Below, piece after piece: positions 25,684 through 34,590 of a stretch of DNA of 54,932 nucleotides. This DNA comes from JBPOHE01 sp052035915 (GTDB taxonomy: Bacteria > Pseudomonadota > Gammaproteobacteria > Chromatiales > Chromatiaceae). The stretch covers positions 1-54,932 of the forward strand of contig JBPOHE010000074.1 in assembly GCA_052035915.1 (NCBI GenBank), read 5' to 3'. The notes beneath the pieces are model-generated. The model was not told the origin of the DNA and did not search any database. It saw nothing but the letters and a program-made list of their open reading frames with translations. Position 1 is the first letter of the stretch. Each line of letters begins with the position of its first letter. The position numbers were made by a program, and so were the translations under genes.

Positions 25684-27132
25684 TTACACCCCCGCTTCGG
25701 CCTCCGGGTCTTCAGCGCCTTCACGCCGGGCGAGTCTCCGATTCAAGGCCGGACGGGAGATACCGAGCAGGCTGGCGGCGATGCCTTGATTCTGATTGGC
25801 CCGGCGTAGCGCCTCCTGGATCAGAAAGGTCTCCGCCTCCTTGAGGGTGGGAAAGGATCCGCTGAGCTGCAAGGGAAGGCCTGGTTTCTCTTGTTCCGTC
25901 GAGCCGGAAGAGTCGCCAAGATGCCGTTGCTTCTGCATCCCGCGGCGAAAGGCCTCCAGGCCGATGACAGGGCCGCTGCGATGCAGGGCCATGGCGTCAT
26001 AGACCATGGCACGCAGCTCACGGACATTGCCAGGAAAATGGTATGTGGCGAGGAGGGTGAACAGCTCTTGGGGTGGGGTCGGCAGCGGTTTTCCCAATTC
26101 CCTCGCCGCTTCTTCGAGGAAAGCGTTCACCAATAAAGGAATATCGTCCTGGCGTTGGCGCAGGGGGGGGATTTCGACCTGATGCACGGAGAGTCGGAAG
26201 AAGAGATCGGAGCGAAACCTTTCCTTCTTGATCCGCTTTCCAAGCTCCTGATTGGTCGCGCAGACCACCCGCACATCACTGCTCCGCGGCACATCCGCGC
26301 CCAGGGGATAATAGGTCTGCTCCTGCAACAACCGCAGTAACTTCACCTGGGAAGGCAGTTTCAGGTCGCCGATCTCATCCAGGAACAGCGTCCCTCCCGC
26401 CGCCTGGGCGACCAGCCCTTCCCGGGTTTCGGTGGCACCGGTATAGGCCCCTTTCCTATGGCCGAACAGGGTATCGGAAAATAAATCGTCATCCAGCCCG
26501 GCGACATTCACCCGCACCAACTGACCCTTGCGCCCGCTGAGACGATGAATCGCCTCCGAGATCAGTTCCTTGCCGGTCCCGGTCTCGCCACAGATCAGCA
26601 CGGGTTCAGTGGAATGGGCGATGGCCTCGATGTACTGGAACAGTGCCCGCATCCGGCGGTTGGCGGTAACGATATGGGCGAAGGCGTCGGCTTGGTCCAG
26701 GGTATCCGAGAGCAGATATCGCTTCAGCGAGCCTAGTTCCTGCCTCAGCGCCCGCACCTCCAGGGCATGGCGGATCGAAGACAGGAAACGGTTCTCTTCC
26801 ACCGGCTTGACTAGATAATCGAAGGCCCCCTTTTTCATGCTGGCGACGGCGGTATCCACTTCCTGGGTCGCGGTCATGACGATCACCGGAATCTCCGGCC
26901 AGCGCTCGACGATGATGGGGAGAAGTTCCAATCCCGGGAGATGGGGCATGACCAGATCCAGCACCAGGGTCGCTACGGCCTGTTCTTCCAGTAAGGGCAG
27001 CAGGTCACGACTCTCCTCCAGGGTGAGGACGTGGCGGATGCCATGGCTCCTCAGCAAGGCCTGCGAACTGAGCAGGACGCTGGCTTCGTCATCCACCAGC
27101 ACCACGGGGAGGGAAGATAGATGTCGAGACAT
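25684..27132 (-). CDS. Sigma-54-dependent response regulator, NtrC family
   Basis: The 482-residue protein has three domains. Receiver, residues 8-120: acidic pair VDDE, phospho-acceptor D59 in VLDLVMPH and the conserved K in YLVKPVEE. AAA+ domain, about 150-380: Walker A GETGTGKE (182-189), GAYTGA loop (228-233, Tyr in place of the usual Phe, a known variant) and Walker B FLDEIG (250-255). C-terminal Fis-type helix-turn-helix: NQGIAASLLGISRPALNRRL. It activates sigma-54 promoters when phosphorylated. The gene starts 6 bases after the histidine kinase stop, so the two form a cognate pair. The target genes are not evident. Confidence 0.92.
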   Translation of the reverse strand: MSRHLSSLPVVLVDDEASVLLSSQALLRSHGIRHVLTLEESRDLLPLLEEQAVATLVLDLVMPHLPGLELLPIIVERWPEIPVIVMTATQEVDTAVASMKKGAFDYLVKPVEENRFLSSIRHALEVRALRQELGSLKRYLLSDTLDQADAFAHIVTANRRMRALFQYIEAIAHSTEPVLICGETGTGKELISEAIHRLSGRKGQLVRVNVAGLDDDLFSDTLFGHRKGAYTGATETREGLVAQAAGGTLFLDEIGDLKLPSQVKLLRLLQEQTYYPLGADVPRSSDVRVVCATNQELGKRIKKERFRSDLFFRLSVHQVEIPPLRQRQDDIPLLVNAFLEEAARELGKPLPTPPQELFTLLATYHFPGNVRELRAMVYDAMALHRSGPVIGLEAFRRGMQKQRHLGDSSGSTEQEKPGLPLQLSGSFPTLKEAETFLIQEALRRANQNQGIAASLLGISRPALNRRLARREGAEDPEAEAGV

Positions 27133-27138
27133 GCCAGC

Positions 27139-29808
27139 TCAGTCCGTCACAGGTAAACGAATGGTCACGCAGGTACCCTCTCTTGGCAACGAGGAGAATT
27201 CGATACGGCCCCGATGACGCAAGATAATGTCGTTGGAAATGGACAACCCGAGTCCGGTCCCGCCCGAATCGGTCTTGGTGCTGAAGAACGGCTCTTTGAG
27301 CCGTTGCAGATCCTCGGCGGCAATGCCTGTACCCTGGTCACGGATGCTGACCACCACCTGATCGCCCTCAGCCGCCAATTGCGCCCGCGCCTCCACCGCG
27401 CAACCCCGATTGGGCAGGGACTCCAGGGCATTCAGCAGCACATTGATGAACACCTGTTCGAGTTGTTGAGAGTTCCCTCTGATCAGAGGCAGATCCTCGT
27501 TCAACCTCAGCACAAAATGATCCGTGCGCTTGCGAATCTCCGCATGCAGGATCATGGCGGCCGCCCCCAGGGCTTTGGCGACGTCGACCCGCTCGTCCAA
27601 TCCTCCGGCGTCGCGTTTACTGAGATGCTTGAGGTTCTCGACGATGCGACTGATCCGCTTGGCATTGGCACCGATCTCCGCCAACAGCTTGGGCAGGGTT
27701 TCTTGCGCTTCGCTAAAGGGAATGCCAGCCAAGGAGAAGTCACCATGCTCTTCGGCATACTCATCGAATATCGGCCTCGCCTCCCGCCAGGCGCGTTCGA
27801 GCAGCCCGGCGCTGAAAAGGATGGCGTTGTTGGGGTTGTTGATCTCGTGAGCGACACCGGCGGCCAAGACGCCGATGGTCGCCAGGCGGGCATTGTGCAT
27901 CGCCTGGGTCTGAAGTTTGCGATTCTCGGTGATATCGCTGGCGATCACCATCACCGCCGTGACCTGCCCCTGCTGGAGAATGGGAACGATGCGCGCCTCC
28001 CACCAGGACCCGTCCGCCATGGAATACTGCACATGATCGATCTCCCCGCTGGCGAGGACACCCTGTAGCGCCTGCCGGTACCAATCCCACAACTCGGGGG
28101 GAAACAAGCGCCGGGAATCCTGTCCCGCGGCCCTCTCCGCCGAAAGACCGGGCAAGGAGCGGTTCAACATCAGGATGCGGCCCTCCGCATCCACCGTCAT
28201 CAGGATATCCGGCGACTGGTTGAACAGGGCACGCAGTTTTTGCTCGGATTCCCGCAGGGCCTGCTCCACCAGGACCTTTTCGGTCACATCCTCGGCGAAA
28301 CCGACGATCCGATAGACCCAACCATAGGCGTCCCGCACCGGGAAGGCACTATCATGCACCCAGCGCAGGCTCCCATCCCGCCGCACCACCCGATAATCGA
28401 TCTCCATCGGGCCGGGGTATTTCTGGAGTTGCCTCATAGCCGCTTCATACCCATCCCGATCCTCGGGATGGAGGCCCTTGAAAAAGAGTTCGGGATGGGC
28501 GTACAGCTCCTGGCGTGGGATACGCCAGATCCGTTCGAAGCCGTAGCTGATGTAGAGAAACCGACTGCGATCGACGGGCACGGCCCAGAACACCTCGTTC
28601 ACCGTCTCGGTCATCTGGGAAAACATTTCTTCACGCTCCCGCAACTCGGTTTCCATGCGCAGCCGGACCAGCAGGCTCTGCCGATTGGCGTAGAGATAAG
28701 AACTCAGGATGGCCGTCAACAAGATGCCGCCGACGAGCACCAGCCAAGGCCCTTGGGCGAAGGCCTCGCCGCTACGATATTCGGGCACCATGGCGCTGGT
28801 GACCGACCAGATCCGATCGGCCACGGGAAACTCTTTCTTGATCTGTAGATCGCCCGGGTGACCCCATTCCCGAAGCGGGTCGCCGAGATGGAGACGACTC
28901 GAATGGACATCCAAGAAACGCTGCTCCGGCGGCGAGGACTCATCCTGGATCAGCAACTCCACCCCCCGGGGTTCGAGCACGGCCATGGCCGCCTCGGCCA
29001 GTTTGGCGATATCGAAGCTCCCCATGGCATAGCCGGCCACCTCGGTCGATCTATCGGCGCGGGCGATCTCGATGGGAAACACCGCCAACACCCCATAGCG
29101 AGGCGGTTTCTCCACGCCGGGGAGAAGCAGGCGGCCGGTCAACGCGAGGTGACCGCTCTCCCCCGCCCGCTCCATGGCCTCCCGCACCTCGGGGAGGGTC
29201 CCGACATCGAAACCGACATTGGGGTCAACACCCGCCGCGACGGATTCATAGAGAACGGGAAAATACAGCTCGCGTTCGGATGCCCGGACCTTTCCCTTGT
29301 CCAGGGAAGATTCAAGGATCTCGAAATTCGGCGCCTCTCTGCCGGCCATGGCTTCAAAGGCCACCCGCTGCCGATGGCCGACCCTGGGCACCCAGGCCAG
29401 GGACTGAATACCCGGTAGCCGGGCCACCACCGGATCGCCGAAGAGATGAAAATCGCCGACGCTGATCTCATCCGCCGTCAGGAACAGGGCGTGCAGGGTG
29501 GTAACCGCCTCCAGGCCCCGCTCGGCGCCCCGTTGCAGGGCACGGTGACGCTCAAGGGTCAGCCACTCGAACTCGATAAGACGTCTGGACTCGATCTGTT
29601 GGTAAAGGTGACTGAAGGCCGTAATGGACCCGATCACTCCCAGCAGGGCCACCACGCCGATAGAGAAGTTGTTCCTGGTAAAGGCCAGTATCAGGGGAAT
29701 ACATCGGGCACACCAGAGACGAAAAGAAAAAGGCAGCAAGCTCCTCTTCAGTTTCTTCAGCAGTCTGAACCCCAGGTACCAATGGTTGCCGAGTCGGATC
29801 CGCGTCAT
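27139..29808 (-). CDS. CHASE-PAS-PAS sensor histidine kinase
   Basis: The 889-residue kinase has a membrane helix at about 48-66, a periplasmic CHASE domain (about 90-300, with GIQSLAWVPRV and YFPVLYESV), a second helix near 355-374, two PAS/PAC domains (about 395-510 and 525-630), then HisKA with H654 in GVAHEINNPNNA and HATPase with N-box NVLLNALESL, DQGTGI and GGTGLGLSI. CHASE domains sense small extracellular ligands. The H-box AHEINNP is typical of kinases paired with NtrC-type regulators, and the partner gene follows after 6 bases. The signal cannot be deduced. The start lies after a 1-kb non-coding region. Confidence 0.92.
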   Translation of the reverse strand: MTRIRLGNHWYLGFRLLKKLKRSLLPFSFRLWCARCIPLILAFTRNNFSIGVVALLGVIGSITAFSHLYQQIESRRLIEFEWLTLERHRALQRGAERGLEAVTTLHALFLTADEISVGDFHLFGDPVVARLPGIQSLAWVPRVGHRQRVAFEAMAGREAPNFEILESSLDKGKVRASERELYFPVLYESVAAGVDPNVGFDVGTLPEVREAMERAGESGHLALTGRLLLPGVEKPPRYGVLAVFPIEIARADRSTEVAGYAMGSFDIAKLAEAAMAVLEPRGVELLIQDESSPPEQRFLDVHSSRLHLGDPLREWGHPGDLQIKKEFPVADRIWSVTSAMVPEYRSGEAFAQGPWLVLVGGILLTAILSSYLYANRQSLLVRLRMETELREREEMFSQMTETVNEVFWAVPVDRSRFLYISYGFERIWRIPRQELYAHPELFFKGLHPEDRDGYEAAMRQLQKYPGPMEIDYRVVRRDGSLRWVHDSAFPVRDAYGWVYRIVGFAEDVTEKVLVEQALRESEQKLRALFNQSPDILMTVDAEGRILMLNRSLPGLSAERAAGQDSRRLFPPELWDWYRQALQGVLASGEIDHVQYSMADGSWWEARIVPILQQGQVTAVMVIASDITENRKLQTQAMHNARLATIGVLAAGVAHEINNPNNAILFSAGLLERAWREARPIFDEYAEEHGDFSLAGIPFSEAQETLPKLLAEIGANAKRISRIVENLKHLSKRDAGGLDERVDVAKALGAAAMILHAEIRKRTDHFVLRLNEDLPLIRGNSQQLEQVFINVLLNALESLPNRGCAVEARAQLAAEGDQVVVSIRDQGTGIAAEDLQRLKEPFFSTKTDSGGTGLGLSISNDIILRHRGRIEFSSLPREGTCVTIRLPVTD

Positions 29809-30273
29809 GGGGTGGTAGTTCGTGGCAGAGAGGGTCCGAAAGGTCGGTCATTACGCGGGAGGCCGCGGTGGCATGGTCTCGATAAGAGGATTGAGGCGGA
29901 TCCCTAAGGCGTTGTTCAGGGTAATCAGAGGCCTGCGCAAGCAAGGTCCCGAAAGGCGTTGCGCCGGTCAGGCACAGGATCGCCTCCACGAAAAGCCAAG
30001 CCTCCTTCGCCCGGCCTTCCCGGTTGGCCGGCTTTCCAGCGAGCCAGGGCTCGATCCGAGACCGGCCATCACCAAATAATACCATTTCCGGGTAGATTCT
30101 TTATTTCCGAGTCTGATTAGCAAGTTATTTCAGCGAGAAAGAGATGGGCCGTCATTCCGTCCGGGAAGCCGGAATGACGAGTTAGCAGGCGTAGGGTGGG
30201 TGTTAACCCATCGTTAGGCGAATTTGGCCCGGTCGGAAACGGCGGATGTCGATGTTGGCCTCCTCAGTCAGTC
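29809..30273. other. Non-coding upstream region of the kinase gene
   Basis: No gene is supported. A moderately AT-rich segment at 30075-30130 may carry the kinase promoter. Around 30190-30212, GTAGGGTGGGTGTTAACCC is a REP-like string similar to one at 54659-54682 next to repeat copy 8. Confidence 0.4.
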
Positions 30274-30394
30274 TTCCGGGCATGGACGAAAAACGGCCAT
30301 TTCTCGTTCTCTATTCGAGAACAATATCAAAATATTAGCGGTATTATTCTCGAATGGAGAACGAAGAATCGGCTACACAGGCCCAGGCCCGGGA
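30274..30394 (+). repeat. GTTCTC double-palindrome element, copy 4
   Basis: Ends TTCCGGGC (30274-30281) and GGCCCGGGA (30386-30394). Inner palindromes are at 30306-30322 (GTTCTC-TATTC-GAGAAC) and 30346-30362 (ATTCTC-GAATG-GAGAAC), 40 bp start to start. It lies between divergent genes, next to the truncated treY start. Confidence 0.88.
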
Positions 30395-30504
30395 ACGACG
30401 CGGGGTGTGGAGCCTCCTCGGACTTGATCCGGGGATTGTCGTCGCTCAGCCACAGGAAGGGTCCGCGCCGGTTCGGTGTCAAGGCGCACAGGCAGGCGGA
30501 CGAA

Positions 30505-30654
30505 GGCGGCGAAGTACGGGATAACTTCCGCGGCCTGGGCGAAGGTGAAATCGCGATTGAACCGCAGGCGGTAGGTGGCGCGCTGGATGACGGCGACCCG
30601 CAGCGACGGTTGGGTTTCGCACGACGTGACCACACTGCCACGCTCGCGCCGCAT
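30505..30654 (-). pseudogene. Truncated start of maltooligosyl trehalose synthase (treY-like)
   Basis: On the minus strand a frame from the ATG at 30654 includes RATYRLRFNRDFTFAQAA and then EVIPYFAAF. The string RATYRLQFNRDFTFADAA followed by -VPYLAALG is the hallmark N-terminus of TreY (maltooligosyl trehalose synthase). Homology stops after about 50 residues near base 30505; the rest of the roughly 900-residue enzyme is absent, and repeat copy 4 lies 110 bases further. The remaining frame to 30373 has no family likeness. Interpretation: a decayed gene fragment left by deletion. Confidence 0.6.
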
Positions 30655-30809
30655 TACCTCGCCCGGCGCAGTGAAGCGTGCGTCCTTGCGCTAGTCCTCA
30701 AGGTCGAGCCTGAGAGAGATTTCTGTTGGGTCCTGCGTTCATCGGCAGATTCGGAGACGGCACCCGTATCCATCCAACCGCTGGAAAACCCGGAATGTAT
30801 CACCCCGCC

Positions 30810-30837
30810 CTTGGTATCTCCCTGAACAACCCCAAAT
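30810..30837 (+). promoter_or_regulatory. Sigma-32-like heat-shock promoter for cbpA-cbpM
   Basis: CTTGGTA (30810-30816), 13 bases, then CCCCAAAT (30830-30837) fits the CTTGAAA-N11-16-CCCCATNT heat-shock consensus in both boxes and spacing. The predicted start point is about 40 bases before the cbpA ATG. DnaJ-family genes are common sigma-32 targets. Confidence 0.5.
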
Positions 30838-30886
30838 AACCGGAAAAAACCTGGGTGTCGGATACTGAGTAAAGAGGCGGAAGGGT

Positions 30887-31834
30887 ATGGAATACAAGGA
30901 CTATTACAAGATTCTCGATATCGGGCGAGAAGCGTCGCTCGATGAGGTCAAACGCGCCTATCGTCGGCTGGCGCGCAAGTACCATCCAGACGTCAGCAAG
31001 GAACCCAACGCCGAAGCGCGTTTCAAGGAGGTGAACGAGGCCTACGAAGTGCTCAAGGACCCCCAGAAACGCGCCGCCTACGATCACCTCGGCACCCAGT
31101 GGCAGGCCGGCCAGGAGTTCCGTCCCCCGCCGGATTTCGATTTTGGCTTTTCCCGGGGGGAATCCATGTCCCCGGATGACCTATCCCATTTCAGCGATTT
31201 CTTCGCCTCCATCTTCGGTGGACGGGGCTTTGGCGCCGGTCCCCAGTCAGGGTTTCAAAGCCGTTCCCGGCGCGGGCAGAATCAGACGGTGAAGATACAC
31301 CTCAGCCTGGAAGAGGCGTATCACGGCGGGACCCGTACCCTGCATCTGGACAGCCCGGAGACCGATCTCCAGGGGCGAACGACCAGCCGTCACCGCACCC
31401 TGAGGGTGCAGATCCCCGCCGGCGTGACCCAGGGCCAACAGATCCGTCTGGCGGCCCAGGGACTCCCAGGCAGCCGGGGTGGGCCAGCGGGGGATCTGTT
31501 TCTGGAGGTACAGATTCAACCCCATCCCTTCTATCGACCCGAGGGCAAGGATGTCTATCTCAACCTGCCGATCGCCCCCTGGGAAGCGGCCCTGGGGGCT
31601 CAGGTGCCCGTGCCCACCCTGGCCGGGCCGGTGACCCTGAGAATCCCACCCGGTTCCCAGGCGGGAAATAAGTTACGCCTCAAGGGTCGTGGTCTGCCCG
31701 GAGAGCCACCCGGGGACGAGTACGTGGTGCTGGAGGTCCTGGTCCCCGAGGCCTCCACCCAGGAGATTGAACGCGCCTTTCGCCAATTGGAAACCGTCGC
31801 GGCATTCAATCCCCGGGCCCGGTTGGGAGTCTGA
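30887..31834 (+). CDS. cbpA: Curved DNA-binding protein / J-domain co-chaperone CbpA
   Basis: The 315-residue protein has an N-terminal J domain with the HPD motif (RKYHPDVSKEPN, residues 25-36), a Gly/Phe region (FFASIFGGRGFGAG) and two beta-sandwich substrate-binding domains (QTVKIHLSLEEAYHGG and onwards, then NLPIAPWEAALGAQVPVPTL). No zinc-finger region lies between, which separates CbpA from DnaJ. CbpA stimulates DnaK and also binds curved DNA in the nucleoid. The gene lies 3 bases before cbpM, its specific inhibitor, and behind a heat-shock-like promoter. Confidence 0.93.
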   Translation: MEYKDYYKILDIGREASLDEVKRAYRRLARKYHPDVSKEPNAEARFKEVNEAYEVLKDPQKRAAYDHLGTQWQAGQEFRPPPDFDFGFSRGESMSPDDLSHFSDFFASIFGGRGFGAGPQSGFQSRSRRGQNQTVKIHLSLEEAYHGGTRTLHLDSPETDLQGRTTSRHRTLRVQIPAGVTQGQQIRLAAQGLPGSRGGPAGDLFLEVQIQPHPFYRPEGKDVYLNLPIAPWEAALGAQVPVPTLAGPVTLRIPPGSQAGNKLRLKGRGLPGEPPGDEYVVLEVLVPEASTQEIERAFRQLETVAAFNPRARLGV

Positions 31835-31837
31835 GCC

Positions 31838-32191
31838 ATGAACACCCCCATAGAGCTTTGTTACGGCATTCTGCTGGATGAACGACACCTCCTTGGACTG
31901 CGGGAGATCGAAGACCTGTGCGACGTCACCCAGCCGCTCATCGAGGAAATGGTGCAGGAAGGTCTGCTGATGCCCAGCGGCTCGGTCCCGGCGGACTGGC
32001 TTTTCACCGGACCCCAGGTAAGACGGGTAGGACGCGCGGTGCGCCTGATGCGGGATCTCGAACTCAACCTGCCCGCCACCGCCTTGGTGATGGATCTACT
32101 CGAAGAACTGGAGTGGCTGCGCGCCCGGACCCGGGATCTGGAGTATCAACTCGATCCACGGGCGCGGAACCTTGGGCCGCCTGATATTTGA
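31838..32191 (+). CDS. cbpM: Chaperone modulator CbpM
   Basis: The 117-residue protein has a MerR-like winged helix start (LGLREIEDLCDVTQPLIEEMVQEG) and a helical C-terminal part (RRVGRAVRLMRDLELNLPATALVMDLLEELEWLR). CbpM binds the J domain of CbpA and blocks both its DnaK-stimulating and its DNA-binding activity. Only 3 bases separate it from cbpA, so it is co-translated. Confidence 0.92.
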   Translation: MNTPIELCYGILLDERHLLGLREIEDLCDVTQPLIEEMVQEGLLMPSGSVPADWLFTGPQVRRVGRAVRLMRDLELNLPATALVMDLLEELEWLRARTRDLEYQLDPRARNLGPPDI

Positions 32192-32314
32192 CAGGCCCCA
32201 GGGCGCCGGCTGGGGATACCGATCTTGGATTAGCCTTGTGGAGCGATCGGGGCTCCTCGGGGGACAGGCTCCAGCGACGCTTCCTTGTCGCTGAGGCCGT
32301 TTGTTGGCGGGCCG

Positions 32315-32350
32315 ATCCCCGATAGCCTCGCGGGAGAAGTTATCGGGGAT
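32315..32350. terminator. Hairpin between cbpM and the convergent metalloprotease gene
   Basis: ATCCCCGATA (32315-32324) pairs with TATCGGGGAT (32341-32350), 10 bp perfect, loop 16. A second stem, AGGCGATT with AATCGCCT (32361-32382), follows and overlaps the protease stop. No T run. Confidence 0.5.
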
Positions 32351-32380
32351 TCAGGGTTTCAGGCGATTGCCGGAAATCGC

Positions 32381-34552
32381 CTACCGCCACCAGCGACGGA
32401 CGACGTAACTCTGGGTCGTCTGGTTGTTGGCTTCATCGGCCTCAGGGGTGGCGCAGGCGCTATCGATGAAGGCGCGGAAACTCTTGGTCCCCTCAGTTCC
32501 CGCGGTAAGATTGCTGAAGGTTATGGTCTGGGTCGCTCCCGCCTCCAGTGTGCCGACCAAAGCCCAGAGATCGCCATCGGCACCGCAGTTCTGGCTCGCT
32601 GATTGATTCAGCCAAACATCCAGATAACCCCCATCGCCAGCCGCCGTCCCCTGATTCTGCACCTTGACGGTCGCATTGAAACCTTCCCCGTTGGTCAGTG
32701 AACTCGGGCTGAGAGAAATCGAGGTCACCACAAAGTCCGGCTGTCCAGTGGCGGCAACGCTGTAGCCATGGGTCAACTGATTGTTGCCTTCATTGGACTC
32801 GGACGTGCTGCAACCGGCATCGACGAAGGCACGTAGCGTTTTCTCGCCCGCCGTTCCGGACGTTAGGTTGCCGAAGGTAAGGGTTTTACTCTCCCCAGCG
32901 GCCAGGGAGCCCAGGGCCGCGGACGAGTCGCCAAGGGCGCCGCAGCCCTGAATCGACGCTTGATTGGTCCACAGGGACACATTGCCTCCATTGCCGGGAC
33001 CATTACCCTGATTCTGCACCCTGATGGTTGCGGTGAAGGCCTGCCCGACTATCGGTGAGCTCGGGTTAAGCGTGATCGAAGTCACCACGAAATCCGCTTG
33101 ACCGCTGCTTCCTACGCTATAGGCCAGGGTCGACTGGTTGTTTTCCTCGTTCCATTCGGCGGTTGTACAGCCACTATCGACAAAGGCACGCAGGGTCTTG
33201 CCGCCGGCTGATCCGGCCACCAGGTTGCTGAAGGTGATATCCCGGATTGCCGCCGACGCCAGGGTATCCACAACAGCGACAGCCTCGCCGACCGCCCCAC
33301 ACCCCTGACTCGTCGTTTGATTGAGCCAAAGACTCAGATTGCCCACATAACCGGCCACACTCCCCTGGTTTTGCACCCTGACCGTCGCGCTGAAGGGGCT
33401 ACCGGCCCGCGGCGAAGCCGGATCCAACGCCATCGAGATTATGGCGAAATCGGGTTGATTGCTCGCTACCGGAGTCACGGTAATGCGCCGGGATTCATCC
33501 AGGACCCAGGAATTATTATAGGTTACCGCATCGGTGGTATTGTCATTATAGTAAATGATGGCCCCTATATAGTAGGTACCGACAGGAAAGTTGGGCGGTA
33601 TGACGAAGATCTGGCCAGTCGTATCCCACCAGGTCGAAAAACTATCCCAGGAGAGTGTTCCTATAAGATGATCGGTGCCGGTGATGATATTATCGGTCGA
33701 CAGATAGAATCTCGCACGGACATTGCTGGGCGTCGTCGAGCCGAGATTCTCTATGGTAAAGTTGCGCAGAGTGAAAGGGGAACCGCGAGTGACGCGATCG
33801 GTGCTCGGCGAAGCCACGCTGGTCGCGTCATATTGGAACCCATCGTAGCGAAATGGGTATATGGCGAGATCGGTCAGATTCTTTGCCTGAGCCGGATAAT
33901 ATTCCCGGGCGGCCAGGGCATCGGACCGGGTGAGATACAGGGTGGCATAATCTTCATAGTAATTCATCACCGACAGGCTGTCGAAATTATGATGCAACCC
34001 CAAGGCATGTCCCAGTTCATGAATCGCTGTCGCAATATAATAGGCTGGTCCGGTATCCGCGAAATTCGGCGGCGAGGCGGTCCAGCCACGGAAAAAATCC
34101 TCATTCATAAGAATGTCGGTCTCGGAGAAGGTTCCGCATGTCGTTCCGGATGGTAGCGGGCATTCATTAAAGGGTGGAGAGCTGAAAGCGGAAAGAGGAT
34201 TAATATAAGTAATACCGAAGAATGTATCGTCGATATTGAATCCGTAAACCTCCTCGATGGTACTCTCGGTAAAAAAGTTGATCTCGTTGATGCCGTTGAT
34301 GCCGCTGCTACCGCTCCCCGACGAGACACTAAAAAGGTTAGCGTAGTGGTTCCAGCGGTCGAACGAAGCCTGTGCCTCGCCTTGCCAGGGGCTTATCGTG
34401 TGATCGATTTGGAAGGGGATGGGGATATTCTTGTGCTTACCACAAGCACACCAGTCTCCATGCTGCGCCGCCACGGGTGCGCTCAACAAGGAGGCCGTCA
34501 CAACCAAGAGACCGAGGGTCGATCGATAACAACAAGCCGATATTGTATTCAT
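32381..34552 (-). CDS. Secreted metzincin-type metalloprotease with CARDB domains
   Basis: From MNTISACCYRSTLGLLVVTAS the product has 723 residues with a signal peptide cut near PVAAQ. The catalytic domain has the metzincin zinc site HELGHALGLHH (residues 178-188) and a Met-turn SVMNYY shortly after, like matrixin or astacin-type enzymes. The C-terminal two thirds hold about four CARDB/Ig-like repeats; three carry the string DF-x-x-(S/T)-(I/M)-x-L-x-P-x-S near the start and a C-x3-(E/A)-x-(N/D)-E-x-NN end. It is probably an extracellular protease. The ATG at 34552 is 11 bases from a GGAG; an ATG nine bases earlier is too close to it. The secreted partner gene is just upstream. Confidence 0.85.
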   Translation of the reverse strand: MNTISACCYRSTLGLLVVTASLLSAPVAAQHGDWCACGKHKNIPIPFQIDHTISPWQGEAQASFDRWNHYANLFSVSSGSGSSGINGINEINFFTESTIEEVYGFNIDDTFFGITYINPLSAFSSPPFNECPLPSGTTCGTFSETDILMNEDFFRGWTASPPNFADTGPAYYIATAIHELGHALGLHHNFDSLSVMNYYEDYATLYLTRSDALAAREYYPAQAKNLTDLAIYPFRYDGFQYDATSVASPSTDRVTRGSPFTLRNFTIENLGSTTPSNVRARFYLSTDNIITGTDHLIGTLSWDSFSTWWDTTGQIFVIPPNFPVGTYYIGAIIYYNDNTTDAVTYNNSWVLDESRRITVTPVASNQPDFAIISMALDPASPRAGSPFSATVRVQNQGSVAGYVGNLSLWLNQTTSQGCGAVGEAVAVVDTLASAAIRDITFSNLVAGSAGGKTLRAFVDSGCTTAEWNEENNQSTLAYSVGSSGQADFVVTSITLNPSSPIVGQAFTATIRVQNQGNGPGNGGNVSLWTNQASIQGCGALGDSSAALGSLAAGESKTLTFGNLTSGTAGEKTLRAFVDAGCSTSESNEGNNQLTHGYSVAATGQPDFVVTSISLSPSSLTNGEGFNATVKVQNQGTAAGDGGYLDVWLNQSASQNCGADGDLWALVGTLEAGATQTITFSNLTAGTEGTKSFRAFIDSACATPEADEANNQTTQSYVVRRWWR

Positions 34553-34590
34553 GTTTGGCATTACTCCCCTTGCTTCCAATGGACGTGGCA

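Noticed and set aside
30196..30825. Plus-strand frame of 209 codons across repeat copy 4
   Set aside because: It crosses the palindromes, lacks any domain and is opposite the treY-like remnant, which has real family text.
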